A stretch of 64,000 nucleotides of DNA from Strigamia acuminata. Its lineage: Eukaryota; Arthropoda; Chilopoda; Geophilomorpha; Linotaeniidae. The translations under genes were made by a program, and so were the position numbers. The DNA lies in assembly GCA_949358305.1 (NCBI GenBank), contig OX442314.1, positions 33,599,608 to 33,663,607 of the forward strand, read 5' to 3'. The notes beneath the pieces are model-generated. The model had not been told where the DNA came from. It ran no database searches and was given only the letters and a program-made list of their open reading frames with translations. This document shows, piece by piece, positions 1-10,835 of this stretch (position 1 is its first letter; each line of letters opens with the position of its first letter).

Positions 1-331
1 CCCTTCCATTGTTCCCGCTCATTTCATTTCGCGACTTGTCGCCATTGTGATATTTGTAACTAGTCATTGTAATTTAAACGAATAAATACATATTTGTGAT
101 TTTTATTAATAAAACTGTCTTTTTATTTCTTTTCCTTAAACTTAACCCCTAGATAATTTAAGGCCGCCGATTGTAAGTCTTTTATAGCATTCACCTGCGG
201 TTTCTGCTTAATTTATTAGAAATTAAGTGGATAAAAACCCGGATCGCAGCAAAGATTGCATAATGTTTGATGTAATTTTTGGTTCCACAGGCGCCTGATT
301 GATGTAGTCCATAAAGTGATTTGGTCAAGAG
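1..331. other. No gene seen; AT-rich flank
   Basis: I see no coding potential here. The stretch at about 70-130 has AATAAA-like motifs and T-runs such as could lie at the 3' end of a retroelement. It lies downstream of the copia RT remnant on the minus strand, so it may be decayed element sequence, but nothing proves it. Confidence 0.3.
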
Positions 332-705
332 TCAAGACACATGGATGCCGGCGCCGGCAGGTATCCGCAAATACACCTGACGTTCCAGTTCACCGTACAG
401 ACACGCGCATTTTACGTATAAATGTGCGTCCTTCCAACCCTTAAGTACGACAAGAAGGCAAAAGAAGAAACGTATCAACACACAGTTTACAAGGGGACTG
501 AAAACCTCATGAAAATCGATTCCCAATGTCTGATGGAATCCTTGTGCTACAAAGCACGTGCGCCAGCGTGAGATTTTCTCTGCAGCATCCATTTTTAAAT
601 GAAAACTCAATTTGCAGCGAAGAACTGTACAATTTAGTGGCCTGGGAACTTCCTTGTAGACATCACGTTTTTTAAACGTTGAAAATTCTTCATGATTAGC
701 CTCTT
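332..705 (-). pseudogene. Ty1/copia reverse transcriptase fragment (degenerate)
   Basis: Minus-strand translation gives a recognisable RVT_2-type block. It runs from an E-A-N-H-E-E-F segment and a K-K-R-D-V-Y-K segment, through FVAQGF (usual form RLVAKGF) and GIDFHEVFSPLV, to YGELERQVYLRIP. That is the order found at the start of copia reverse transcriptase. The catalytic YVDD region is absent and there are substitutions at normally fixed positions. The fragment is interrupted at 705/706 by the BEL/Pao insertion, and the older element presumably continues beyond 6656. This is an old non-functional relic that served as the target of the younger element. Confidence 0.8.
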
Positions 706-1034
706 TGTGAAAACTGGCGTTGTTAGAAGTAACAAGGTCGCACGAGTTCGAGGGAAAGAGCACGGCGCAGCACAGAGAAGCCAACCTGCAGGAGGTGTTT
801 TTGAGTGATATTGGATGACGCGTGACCGGAAGTGCTGTAAAAGTGTCATAAATTATCTTGTTTCACCCTTTGTTCCCCTGAATTTGTACTTGTGACCCCC
901 AGAAATTACAATAAACTTGTTCTTAACCCAAAAAAGACATGCTTTATTTCGAGAATTCATAAAAGTTAGAAAAGTAGTAAATTTACACAGTTTTAGTCAA
1001 AATTAGTTACAAATCGACTTTGCGAATCTTCAAA
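706..1034 (+). repeat. 5' LTR of BEL/Pao element
   Basis: The LTR starts TGTGAAAACTGG and ends TTCAAA, and is repeated at 6328-6656 without a visible difference. The CTCTT duplication places the right boundary after AAA rather than at the nearer CA. An AATAAA-type signal lies near 910, within a stretch that would act as the polyadenylation region in the 3' copy. Confidence 0.93.
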
Positions 1035-1052
1035 TGGTGCCGAAACCCGGGA
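1035..1052 (+). other. Primer-binding site (tRNA-primed)
   Basis: TGGTGCCGAAACCCGGGA follows the 5' LTR with no spacer. TGG is the complement of a tRNA CCA end, followed by acceptor-stem and T-arm-like sequence. I could not decide which tRNA is the primer. Confidence 0.7.
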
Positions 1053-1133
1053 AAATCAGTGAATCCGGACAGAAATAAGTAGAAAACAGCATCGTAAAGC
1101 CGACCACGCCGAATTTTGACCGAAAATTTCAAG

Positions 1134-4100
1134 ATGGACGCCCTTGATCGTTTGCGCGCTCAACAAGCCACGTCCAGAGAAGGAGCCAAGCAGTTATGTA
1201 ATGCGGTACTCGTCGAATTAGCCAACGTTGCTCCAGAAATCCTCGCGTTGAAACGATTAAAAAACCAGTTGTTAGCAAAGAGTGAACAATTGACAGCGCT
1301 CGACGATAAGATATCGCCGATGATTGTTACGCGTGCGGATTTGGAGAAAGAAGAAAGCGACAACGAAGATTTCCGTGAGTTGATAATCGACTCTCTTACC
1401 GATATTGAAGTCAAATTGGAAGAACTTTTACGGCCACCAGCACCAGTTATACCCCCAGCGATTCCAATCGGCGGCAGCGCCACGAGCAACTCAGGCGAAG
1501 GGACAATAAAGCTGCCAAAGTTAGTAATGCGGAATTTCAGCGGGAATCCTGTTGAGTGGTCAAAGTTTTGGTCCAATTTCGAGTTGAGTGTCCACGGCAA
1601 CGGTTCACTTACAGCAAAAGCCAAATTCGTATATTTGAACTCAGTTCTCGAAGGTACTGCAGCAACAGTTGTTCATGGTCTCAAAATCAGCGATGAGAAC
1701 TATGAAACTGCAGTGACTTTACTTCAAAATCGATTTGGGCGAAAAGAAGTCATTGTGAACGCTCACATTCAGACTTTGATGAAACTTAAACCAGTAAAAC
1801 GAGTTAGCGACCTCGTTGAGTTGCGTAGACTCTACGACACATGCGAATTGCATATTCGAAGTCTCGAGACTGAAGAAATCGATACAGCCACGTTTGGAAT
1901 TGTATTGTGTCCATTGATACGAAATGCGGTGCCTGACGTTATTGCACTTGATTTTGCACGCAAAAATAAAGAAAACACTCACGATATGAAACTGTTTTTG
2001 GAGTTTTTCAGAGCCGAACTGGAGTTACGAGAAGAACACGTAGCCGTGAGCGACCAGACAGAGAAACCAGCCGCCAAGACGTTCGTCGACTACAAGAAGC
2101 CGACGCGTAACGACAAAATAGCCTCAGCCAATGCATTGACTACCAACGTTTCATCATCCAGTTGCGTATTCTGCGACGATGCGTCGCACAAGAAGGAAGA
2201 TTGTCCGCTCAACATTCCAGATCGATTGAAGCGGTGCATGTCAAAACGAACGTGTTTTAGATGTTTGGGCAGCAAACATATGGCGCGCAGCTGTCCCCAG
2301 AAAGAGAAGTGTGTGAACTGTGAGCGGTTTCACCATATCCTGTTGTGCGAAGCGTCGAATACCAAGCCAGAGACCGTGCTTGTGTCGACGTTGACAGCAG
2401 CAGCAATTACAGCAGAGAACACTGACTTATTTTTGCAAGTATTAATGACAAATGTGGAATCGAATTGTAAAACCAAGGCTGTGCAGTGCATGTTTGATGG
2501 CGGAAGCCACAGATCGTTTATTAGCCAGAAACTAGTGAATGAACTCGATGCCCAAGTAGTGGGAAAGCAAAATATGCAGATTTCCAGTTTTGGCGACTCT
2601 AAAACAGAGAGCGTTTGTCGTCGTCGCGTGAAAGTGACTTTAAGAAATATTACCGATACTAATAAGTTTGTTGATTTAGAATTGATCGAGGTGCCACGAA
2701 TAACTCACTCAGTCGCGAGGCAGTCGGGTCCAAACGTGCGCGAGATGTTGCGCAAACACAAGATCACCTTAAATATCGACCAGATGTCGACCCAACAAGA
2801 CGAGGTGGCAATTCTAATTGGAGCGGACCACTTTTGGCGTATCGTAACAGGCGAATCGAAACGTTTAGATGAGGGATTGATGTGTCTTCACACGTCTCTC
2901 GGTTGGACAATCCACGGCGCGATCAGAAGCCAAGATGAAACGGTTAGACAGTCAGCAACCCACGTGAATCTTGTGCAGTATGAAGACCGACTCGACCACC
3001 TTCTTCAACGTTTTTGGGAGTTGGAAGCAGTAGGCATTCCCCACGAAACTCTCACCAGCGCCCAGGACGAAGATGATCAAGCAGTAGCAAAATTTAAAGA
3101 GTCCATCAACTGGACGGGTGAGCGGTACGAGGTGCGACTGCCTTGGTTGCTGGACAAATCAGAGTTGGACAGCAACTATCAAATTGCACTTAAGAGACTG
3201 TGGAATCTTGTTCGCAAGTTTAAACAAAATCCGGACTTGTACCACCGCTATAAGAAGGTTCTGGACGACCAGAAAATCGCTGGAATAATCGAAACGGCCC
3301 CAGAAGTAGCCAACCAGACTGGGTGTTACTACCTCCCACATCGACCAGTAATTCGAGAGCGGAGAAGCACCACAAAATTGCGCATAGTCTACGACGCCTC
3401 GTCGCACGCGCAGAAGAGTCGCTCTCTCAACGACTGCCTGTTTACAGGGCCAAATCTCCTTCCAGAATTAATCAATGCCCTTTTATTTTTCAGACAATTC
3501 ATTGTGGCATTGATTGGAGACATTAAACAAGCGTTTCATCAAATTTTGCTGGCGTTAGCTGACCGAGATGCGGTGAGGTTTCTGTGGATCGCGGATGGAT
3601 GGGACGTTGAAGGACCAATCGTGTTGGAGATTCTCCGACAAACCAGAGTCCTATTTGGAGCATCTCCAAGTCCCTATCTCTTGAACGGAACGATACAACA
3701 CCATCTCGAACAATATGCAGATCGTTTTCCCGAATTAATTATGAAATTGTTAAAGAGATTTTATGTTGATGACTTTTTGAACAGTGAAAAGACAACAACA
3801 GAAGCCATTGATGTCTACAAGAAGACGTCAACAATCATGCTCGAAGCCAATATGGAACTAGTGAAGTCGTACAGCAATTCCCCAGTGCTACGAGAGCAAT
3901 TTGCTGTTGACCATCCAACTGCAACGTTCGAAAGTGAGCAAAAAGTGTTGGGCCTGAAGTGGAATGGTGAGAGAGACGACTTGTCACTAGAACTCGAGGA
4001 TGTGAAAGCAACTTTGGAACGTGAATCGAACACTAAACGGCAGGTTATTCAATTGGTTGCACAGATCTTCGATCCGTTAGGATTTGCGTCGCCGTTTACA

Positions 4101-6332
4101 GTTTCAGGAAAGCTGTTTTTCCAGCAGTTGTGGAAATTGCAGATTGGATGGGACAGTCGTCTCTCCCTCGAACTTCTCGAACAGTGGGAGAAATGGAAAA
4201 AGCAGTTGCCATTGTTGGAAAATATTTGCGTGCCACGACATTTTGGCTTGGATGCAGAATTGAATAATCACGAAATCCATCTGTTTTGTGATGCGAGCCC
4301 CTTAGCGTACGGGGTGGTGGCGTACAATCGTGTGCGTCACCCAAATGGAAGTTGTAATGTATTTTTTATTCTTTCCAAATGCAGGATCGCGCCAATTAAG
4401 ACGATTACGTTGCCCAGACTCGAGTTGATGGGAGCTTTGCTGCTGGCCAGAATTGCGCACAGACTGAAACAATTCACCACTGCAAAAGTTACAGCTTGGA
4501 CAGATTCGACAATCGTTTTGTGTTGGTTGAACGAGAAAAGGAAAGCCATTCCATTTGTAGCCAGGAGAGTGGAGGAAATCCAGATACACGTACCTTTTTC
4601 GAGTTGGCGACACTGTCCAGGAGTCCAGAATCCAGCAGACCTTCTAACACGAGGGATAGATGCAGAGGCGTTGATTCAAGCGAATACGTGGTGGAATGGC
4701 CCCGAGTGGCTTGTGAAGGACGAGAACGAATGGCCAGACATTAAAATAGACGAGAATAGCGACGAGATCGATTCAGAGGACTATTTGGCAGCAGCAGCCG
4801 TGATTCCAGAGCCACCATTGATGGACGAGCCATCAAAATACGGCAGCTGGAGACGATTAGTACGAGTGACCGGATGGGTGCAAAGATTCGTCAAAAACAC
4901 CAGAGACAAAGTTAGAAATGGCGCACCGTTGACGGTGGATGAATTATCGGCAGCAGAGCTTTATTGGCTTCGTGTAATGCAACAATCGAACTTTGCAACA
5001 GAACTCGCAGCACTCAGCCATCGTCAGGAGTTCGCTCATAACTCTTTTTTGAACAAAGTCTCGTGTTATATAGACGAAAATGGTTTAATGCGATTGAATA
5101 CCAGATTGCGATGGGCAAAAATCGACAGCAACATGAAAAATCCTTATGTTTTGCCCTCAAATCACATTTTAACCACTCTTATCGTTTCAGAAGCACATCA
5201 AAGAATTTTCCACGGTGGACAGGGAGAGACTTTGGCAGAAATTCGTCAAAAGTTTTGGATGCCAAAGCTGAGAAGGACAGTAAAAAGCGTGTTACACAAA
5301 TGTTTCGTGTGCAAGCGAGTGCAAGGACGTTTCGTGCGCCAGGCAGAATCATCGTTGCCACCAGATCGTGTCACTCAAGCTGAGCCATTTCAAGTCGTTG
5401 GAGTCGACTTCGCGGGCCCATTGTACCAACATAGTGGAAAAAAATGCTACATCGTCGTGTTCACGTGTGCGGTTGTTCGAGCCGTGCACTTGGAATTAGT
5501 TTCAAGCATGAATACGGAGCGATTCATTCAGGCATTGAAACGATTTTTTGCGCGCAGAGGAGTCCCAAGCACGATCTACTCCGACAATGCGCTGACGTTC
5601 AAGCGAACAGAGAAAGAACTTTGTGTTTTGTTGAATGCAGTGAGAGGCGAACAGATACAAGGATTTCTGACCGAACGAGGCGTGAAATGGCGGTATATAG
5701 TCGAACGTGCACCGTGGTGGGGTGGCTTTTGGGAGCGAATGGTGAAGTCAACTAAGTCCAGCTTGAAAAAAGTCTTGGGAAAGTCATCCCTAGATTTTGA
5801 AGAATTGACAACCATTCTCTCGGAAGTCGAGTCGTGCATAAATTCGCGACCACTCTCCTACGTATACACTGAAGACGAAGACAGTCACCCACTCACTCCA
5901 GCTCATTTTCTGGTCGGAAAACGAAGCTGTACTTTGCCAGACCCCAGCCAAAAAACGATTCAACAGTTGCCATCGACATCAGTCACGATTTTGAAGCGTT
6001 GGAAACTCCGTCAACTGAAGTTAGGACATTGGTGGACGCGATGGCAAAAGGAATATCTCACCGAGCTGAGAGTTCACCGTAAAAATGATAAGAATTCACG
6101 AGAAGTTAAACAAGGAGATGTAGTTCTCGTAGAAGAGTTAAACCAGCCCAGGATGACCTGGAAAATAGGAAGAGTCGTTGAGATATTCCGTGGACGAGAC
6201 GGTCGTGTTCGCGCATGTGAGATAAAGTTACCAGTCGGAAAGAACTTGCGTCGACCAGTACAGCGATTGTGCGTTCTGGAAACTCACGACATGGAAGAGT
6301 TGAGTGGTGATACCACTCCGGCCCCAGTGTGA
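1134..6332 (+). CDS. BEL/Pao gag-pol polyprotein, intact
   Basis: The open frame extends upstream to 1116, but the first ATG is at 1134, giving about 1,732 aa. In order it has an N-terminal gag region (DUF1759-like), CCHC-type zinc knuckles (around 2160-2350), and an aspartic protease with DGGS at D455. Next come the reverse transcriptase with YVDD at residues 877-880, RNase H (DASPLAYGVVAY), and an integrase with an HHCC zinc region (HQRIFHGG to CFVCKR). The DDE core is D1425, D1484 and E1534 (WWGGFWERMV). The tail (RWQKEYLTELR) is the BEL-type DUF5641 region. No stop or frameshift is visible, so it looks competent to encode all activities. The stop codon lies inside the 3' LTR (6330-6332). 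This order (PR-RT-RH-IN) and the YVDD motif mark the BEL/Pao superfamily. Confidence 0.95.
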   Translation: MDALDRLRAQQATSREGAKQLCNAVLVELANVAPEILALKRLKNQLLAKSEQLTALDDKISPMIVTRADLEKEESDNEDFRELIIDSLTDIEVKLEELLRPPAPVIPPAIPIGGSATSNSGEGTIKLPKLVMRNFSGNPVEWSKFWSNFELSVHGNGSLTAKAKFVYLNSVLEGTAATVVHGLKISDENYETAVTLLQNRFGRKEVIVNAHIQTLMKLKPVKRVSDLVELRRLYDTCELHIRSLETEEIDTATFGIVLCPLIRNAVPDVIALDFARKNKENTHDMKLFLEFFRAELELREEHVAVSDQTEKPAAKTFVDYKKPTRNDKIASANALTTNVSSSSCVFCDDASHKKEDCPLNIPDRLKRCMSKRTCFRCLGSKHMARSCPQKEKCVNCERFHHILLCEASNTKPETVLVSTLTAAAITAENTDLFLQVLMTNVESNCKTKAVQCMFDGGSHRSFISQKLVNELDAQVVGKQNMQISSFGDSKTESVCRRRVKVTLRNITDTNKFVDLELIEVPRITHSVARQSGPNVREMLRKHKITLNIDQMSTQQDEVAILIGADHFWRIVTGESKRLDEGLMCLHTSLGWTIHGAIRSQDETVRQSATHVNLVQYEDRLDHLLQRFWELEAVGIPHETLTSAQDEDDQAVAKFKESINWTGERYEVRLPWLLDKSELDSNYQIALKRLWNLVRKFKQNPDLYHRYKKVLDDQKIAGIIETAPEVANQTGCYYLPHRPVIRERRSTTKLRIVYDASSHAQKSRSLNDCLFTGPNLLPELINALLFFRQFIVALIGDIKQAFHQILLALADRDAVRFLWIADGWDVEGPIVLEILRQTRVLFGASPSPYLLNGTIQHHLEQYADRFPELIMKLLKRFYVDDFLNSEKTTTEAIDVYKKTSTIMLEANMELVKSYSNSPVLREQFAVDHPTATFESEQKVLGLKWNGERDDLSLELEDVKATLERESNTKRQVIQLVAQIFDPLGFASPFTVSGKLFFQQLWKLQIGWDSRLSLELLEQWEKWKKQLPLLENICVPRHFGLDAELNNHEIHLFCDASPLAYGVVAYNRVRHPNGSCNVFFILSKCRIAPIKTITLPRLELMGALLLARIAHRLKQFTTAKVTAWTDSTIVLCWLNEKRKAIPFVARRVEEIQIHVPFSSWRHCPGVQNPADLLTRGIDAEALIQANTWWNGPEWLVKDENEWPDIKIDENSDEIDSEDYLAAAAVIPEPPLMDEPSKYGSWRRLVRVTGWVQRFVKNTRDKVRNGAPLTVDELSAAELYWLRVMQQSNFATELAALSHRQEFAHNSFLNKVSCYIDENGLMRLNTRLRWAKIDSNMKNPYVLPSNHILTTLIVSEAHQRIFHGGQGETLAEIRQKFWMPKLRRTVKSVLHKCFVCKRVQGRFVRQAESSLPPDRVTQAEPFQVVGVDFAGPLYQHSGKKCYIVVFTCAVVRAVHLELVSSMNTERFIQALKRFFARRGVPSTIYSDNALTFKRTEKELCVLLNAVRGEQIQGFLTERGVKWRYIVERAPWWGGFWERMVKSTKSSLKKVLGKSSLDFEELTTILSEVESCINSRPLSYVYTEDEDSHPLTPAHFLVGKRSCTLPDPSQKTIQQLPSTSVTILKRWKLRQLKLGHWWTRWQKEYLTELRVHRKNDKNSREVKQGDVVLVEELNQPRMTWKIGRVVEIFRGRDGRVRACEIKLPVGKNLRRPVQRLCVLETHDMEELSGDTTPAPV

Positions 6333-6656
6333 AAACTGGCGTTGTTAGAAGTAACAAGGTCGCACGAGTTCGAGGGAAAGAGCACGGCGCAGCACAGAGA
6401 AGCCAACCTGCAGGAGGTGTTTTTGAGTGATATTGGATGACGCGTGACCGGAAGTGCTGTAAAAGTGTCATAAATTATCTTGTTTCACCCTTTGTTCCCC
6501 TGAATTTGTACTTGTGACCCCCAGAAATTACAATAAACTTGTTCTTAACCCAAAAAAGACATGCTTTATTTCGAGAATTCATAAAAGTTAGAAAAGTAGT
6601 AAATTTACACAGTTTTAGTCAAAATTAGTTACAAATCGACTTTGCGAATCTTCAAA
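6328..6656 (+). repeat. 3' LTR of BEL/Pao element
   Basis: Identical by eye to 706-1034, from TGTGAAAACTGG to TTCAAA, followed by the CTCTT target duplication. The last codons of gag-pol overlap its first five bases. Confidence 0.93.
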
Positions 6657-7510
6657 CTCTTTTCATTTTACAGCGACTGGCGATTTAACAGCCTCCGTGT
6701 AAGTTGATGGCTCACGAACTGTGAGTAACACTACTGGCGGAGTAGAAAGGGCTGCGAGGACAGTGTGTTCTAGGTTTCTGTAAAGAACATGTCAACATAC
6801 CGGTATGGAATGTTGTACTTGATGCAACGTACGCCTTGTTCAGGATTATACTAATTTTCGACCTTAACACGTCCCGGTTATTGATCTTTTCGGAGGTGTC
6901 GTGAAACTGTTCCGTCGGTGGGTAGTGCATCTACACCATACAGTGGATCGAGAAGGGAAGAACACGCCATAGACAAGTTACAGGTTTGAGGGGTCCAAAA
7001 GTGCACTCGCATCGGGAAGAACAGGCAGAACAGGGAAAGCCACTTGATGTGCAACCGCCAATGGGGATATGTTTGCATCAACTGGTCTTTGTGAGATGCC
7101 CAAATCGACACGACGTTGTATCGTATAAAGTGTCGTCCTGGTCCTTTGTTTTTGGTTGGGGTTGCCGGACTTCCTGTTTGAAAAACTGACTCGGATGGCA
7201 TAGAAGACGCGATAGACTACGGTGGAGATACTGAATCATCCGAATCGTAGTTAGTCGTCTTCGGAGTCTGAACGTTTACTGGGCCATGAGACGTTTCGGA
7301 TCTCATCTTCAAATGTCACATGAGGGGTCGTTGACAGCGTGGGGGATGTCGATTAATCGGATTAGGATTCGCGATTCGATCCGCCGCAAGAGCGTTAGAA
7401 TGAAGATCGCTCATCCACACGCGCAAGTGCTGTCTGTACAACTTTATTGTCTGCCAGGTTCCACAGGTTTCTGAGGTTATATCTTGATCGGATTTGGTTG
7501 TGGCAACTAA
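6657..7510 (-). pseudogene. Probable continuation of the split copia relic
   Basis: By position this is the part of the old minus-strand copia element that lay 5' of the reverse transcriptase before the BEL insertion. Minus-strand frames contain patches such as a V-E-Q-F-H-D-like stretch but many stops, and I could not align any domain convincingly. The assignment rests mainly on the BEL element having split the copia RT at 705/6657. Confidence 0.35.
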
Positions 7511-9798
7511 CATCTATGGGGATTCTCTGATGAAGAAAAAATTATCACGACCCCACATTGGTCTTATAGCAATACACTATGCAGTATATCGATGAACACT
7601 GCACCAATTATCCTAATAGGCCTAGATAACACTAACCATCAATGTTGTAATATACACAGGAGGACTAACTTAATGTAACATGTCACCTTGCTGCGTTCCT
7701 GAATTTCCCAACAAACAATTAATCAAACTAATTAAGTGATTAAATTTGAAATGCCCCGGTATTCAAATGGCGGAACCAGTTGAATGACATTTCAGGTCAT
7801 CTATCTAATTTGGCGAGTAAATTTAATGTTTAGGGATAAATAATTATAACGAAGTTATGTTTCAAATGAATTAATGTTTATTACGATAAATACTAAAATT
7901 ACAATGGCTTGTCCAATTTAATGTACCAAAATCAGTACGTTTAAAGAAGAAAACCGTCAGGTAGCGTGCCCGATAATAGGGCTACTGCCACTACTGACCA
8001 CCAAGCTTTGTAAAAATTGTAAAAATAAAATCAAAGTCAAATAACAATTTTTTTGATTTTAATTGTTTGGAATGGAATTTTAGTTGATATTTAGTAATGA
8101 CTTTCTGTTGCTGATTTTTTTCTTCTTTAAGTCTTAAAAACAAGTCTGTAATTTATTGGACAGATTAAAACATTTTTTTATTTAATAAATTTGAAATCGC
8201 CACGTTTTACTGGTACCGGGAATGGTCGCCAGGGTTAAAATTGTTTTGCCATCTGTTGTTGGGATTTTTAACTTGGTTTGTTGGCATCGTTTTGTATTTT
8301 TATTTTATTCTGATTTTGGGTTCCGGCATGTTATTTGTTTTCCTGTTTTCCTTTTTTATTCACTAATTACTTGACGCAATCATCATTTGTTCATGTCATG
8401 ACAGTAAAATCTTCAGAATCGACGATTGGTTCATTCCTCGAGAAAGGATCCGTTCTTCTCGTAAGATATCGTCCGTGTTTATCAATGTGAACCCCGCAGA
8501 ATGATTTGGATCGTTGTTCCGGGCGCTACGTTGCTTCGTTTCTGGCTTGATTTTTTTCTTCACAGCGATGTTAAAACTTGCATTCTAATTTGAATATGGT
8601 TTGTACTTCGTTTCTGTCTAATTTATCCGCTGAAGTATTTTTTAAATTTTAATTTTTTCGTGTCTGGTCGATGTATTTCGTGGAGCACGAGGTAAATTTC
8701 CATTTTTTCGGCGCCATGTTTAAGTCCATTACAACTTTTAATTTTTCGCTAAATGGCTTGTATTTTTATTTATTACATGTCCATCGCTTCGTTCCAGCCA
8801 CCAATTGGTTTAGTTGAACCACTTACTAAATTTGTAACCTTCGTTTTTCTTAGTTCTTGTATTTGTAAGCCCACATTCTCATACGAATGTGGCTTTTTAC
8901 ATGATTTTGTACTGTAAGACCACATTCTTGAATGTGTGTGGCATTTACATTTGCATTGTAAGCTGCATTCTGGCATGAATGTAACATTAACATTGGGTCA
9001 CTTGTGTGGAGTCTTCTACTTTTCCATTATTTTAATATTTGTTCTTGTATTTGGCATTCTTGTAGAATGTAATATTTAAATTTTTTTCTGTATTTACTTC
9101 AAAATATGTGAAATACAGCAGCTGTGCAGGAATTAATATTGAGTAATGAAAAAATGTGGAATAACAACAATTAGAAAAATCGAGATGATGAAACCAAATT
9201 TAAGACGAGGCCGTCTAAAATGAATTAGGCTCAATTTCTGGTCCAGTCTTGAAGTGCTCCATCGCCTAAACTTTGGCTGCTTTTCTAGGGAATTGTATAG
9301 TCTACAACGCCAACCTTCATTGTTCATGTGTCTGTGAATTAACGACGCAAATAAAACATTCCATCAACACTAGAACAAAATAACAAAACCAACATGTTAA
9401 GAAAAAATTGCTTACAGATAACAATTTCCTAAACTTAAAGAAATAGCACAAAATCAAATCTTTGGTGAGGTATTGTGAAGCGAGTGTAAGTCGAACAAGG
9501 TTTATTTTTTAAATAAAGAACCTCACATAAACATGAATGTTGTATGTTTGAGAAATCGTATCCATGTATAAGTTTCAAACAAATTATAGATAACCTACGA
9601 TAATTCGTTGAGCTAATTCATCACTGCACCACATTCAATGATAAATGAATTAATTTGTGCATGTGCCCTGTGGAGTGGTGCACACTTCCATATCTACGTG
9701 CCAACCAATCTCGCGAGTAGTAAGCGTCGCCCTACGTGGATTAGTCATGTGGCTGTTAGTGAGATAGGAATATACCGGTAGTTCCTATAAATTAACTT
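7511..9798. other. Gene-free AT-rich interval with short hairpin-like repeats
   Basis: No supported gene. At about 8860-9000 a degenerate unit is repeated about three times. Each copy reads roughly TGTAAG, then a CCACATTC-like block, then GAATGTGG-like sequence, so each forms a small hairpin. The same TGTAAGCCTGCA flavour recurs in the tandem repeat at 54466-54690. The rest is anonymous AT-rich sequence. Confidence 0.5.
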
Positions 9799-10311
9799 CT
9801 ACCGGCAATTGGTACAGTAATTGCTGATTATTGCTGATAGGCGTTGAAATTGTGGTTTGCAGAAGTTCTTATATAAATTAAAATTTTTGTTAAAAAATTC
9901 AGCCACCTTAGCAGGAACCACGGAAGTAGCCACCTTAGGAGGTGATTTAGGCAGCACCGGCTCAATCGCCTTTACTGGCGTCTCTTGAGCCTTAGGTGTT
10001 GCCATTGCGACTACCTTAACTGGAATCTCAGGGGTTTTGGGTTCAACCGATTGTGAGGGCTTATCGGAAGTTATTGGAAATAGGATTACGGGTTCTGAAT
10101 GCCTAGCCTGCTCTATAGACATAAAGCTATGCCTTTCTTCACACCCATCCAAAAACCAATAATTTCTCCCGTGATTCACACACAGACTGAATAATGCGCG
10201 CAGAGCTTGCCGCACGTGCGGAAACAAATTCACATAGAGCCGCGTGAAGTTTCTCATCCCTTCATTTTTTAACTCATCCATTGTTTGTTTTTGTTTGTAA
10301 GATTTTGTCAA
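9799..10311 (-). CDS. Hypothetical protein, 170 aa, Pro/Lys/Val-rich
   Basis: I do not recognise this protein. The ORF is open for 170 codons in an AT-rich area. The N-terminal half (about residues 10-80) is ordinary globular-looking sequence with Cys and aromatic residues. Residues about 85-135 are a degenerate repeat of Pro, Lys, Glu and Val (PKTPEIPVKV, AQETPVKAIEP, LPKSPPKVA). The C-terminus is basic and aromatic with a closing C-T-N-C-R. A TATA-box sequence (TATATAAGG on this strand, 10453-10461) lies about 140 bp upstream of the ATG and supports a real transcription unit. A ~45-bp piece of the coding sequence (around 9945-9990) is copied near 11648-11690, so the region has duplicated. 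No signal peptide or membrane span is seen. It could also be one exon of a larger gene. Confidence 0.4.
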   Translation of the reverse strand: MTKSYKQKQTMDELKNEGMRNFTRLYVNLFPHVRQALRALFSLCVNHGRNYWFLDGCEERHSFMSIEQARHSEPVILFPITSDKPSQSVEPKTPEIPVKVVAMATPKAQETPVKAIEPVLPKSPPKVATSVVPAKVAEFFNKNFNLYKNFCKPQFQRLSAIISNYCTNCR

Positions 10312-10452
10312 AACAACAATAACATGAAAAAATTTGAATTTTTTTTTTTTAAATTTCGAATTTTTTTAGATATTTAACCGGAAAATCGAAATTTCAACAA
10401 GTTGTCAGACTTGTCACCCACCGTAGTTGTTCTCCACTGTAGTCGATTAGAT

Positions 10453-10461
10453 CCTTATATA
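10453..10461 (-). promoter_or_regulatory. TATA box upstream of the 170-aa ORF
   Basis: The minus strand reads GGGTATATAAGGAT, a good TATA element. It is about 140 bp upstream of the ATG at 10311, leaving room for a 5' UTR of roughly 110 bases. No initiator or other element is clear. Confidence 0.4.
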
Positions 10462-10538
10462 CCCAGATCTAATTCTGGAACATTCATGGGACTTTAAACT
10501 AAAAAGTAAAAAAAATTTAAAATAAAATAAAAACTTAC

Positions 10539-10820
10539 TAAATGGCAGCATGCAATGCAACAACCAATCATCATTCCGATGAAAAAAATCATTACTATCA
10601 GAGCTAGAACCACTATTACGGACGGGGATATTGGCACTATAGTTTGCAACAAAAAACACTCCTCCTCGTTCTGCACAAATATATTTTCATTCTCCTCCCC
10701 GCCGTGTTCCACAACTCTTCGAAAATCCACGAAAATTGTAAAATGTACACAGTAGAAGAACATTTGCACAAACACAAACTCAGCAATGGGAACAATTGGG
10801 AAAACGTCCAAATCTGACAA
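10539..10820 (-). CDS. Possible exon of a small membrane protein
   Basis: A minus-strand ORF starts with an ATG at 10820 and ends at a good 5' splice site (TTA then GTAAGT, intron beginning at 10538). It encodes an N-terminal hydrophobic stretch (about residues 8-30, possibly a signal anchor), an acidic loop (GGEENENIF) and a strong transmembrane segment (about residues 66-92). That segment is rich in Val, Ile and Met and is followed by Cys pairs (GCCIACC). I do not recognise it. The next exon was not found; the 170-aa ORF at 9799-10311 has its own TATA box and is more likely separate. Low-complexity hydrophobic ORFs arise by chance, so confidence is low. Confidence 0.25.
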
Positions 10821-10835
10821 AATCCAAGTTCACAG

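Larger units (their letters stand above)
701..6661 (+). mobile_element. Intact BEL/Pao LTR retrotransposon with target-site duplication
   Basis: A complete element lies at 706-6656. It has two 329-bp LTRs that I find identical by eye, a primer-binding site directly after the 5' LTR and one uninterrupted gag-pol ORF. The pentanucleotide CTCTT occurs at 701-705 and again at 6657-6661, a 5-bp target-site duplication typical of LTR elements. Identical LTRs, the clean duplication and the open frame mean very recent insertion. The element sits in the same place as an old copia relic, in the opposite orientation to it. The usual purine-rich tract before the 3' LTR is not obvious. A short perfect inverted repeat (6302-6308 with 6312-6318) lies just upstream of the LTR instead. 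Confidence 0.95.
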
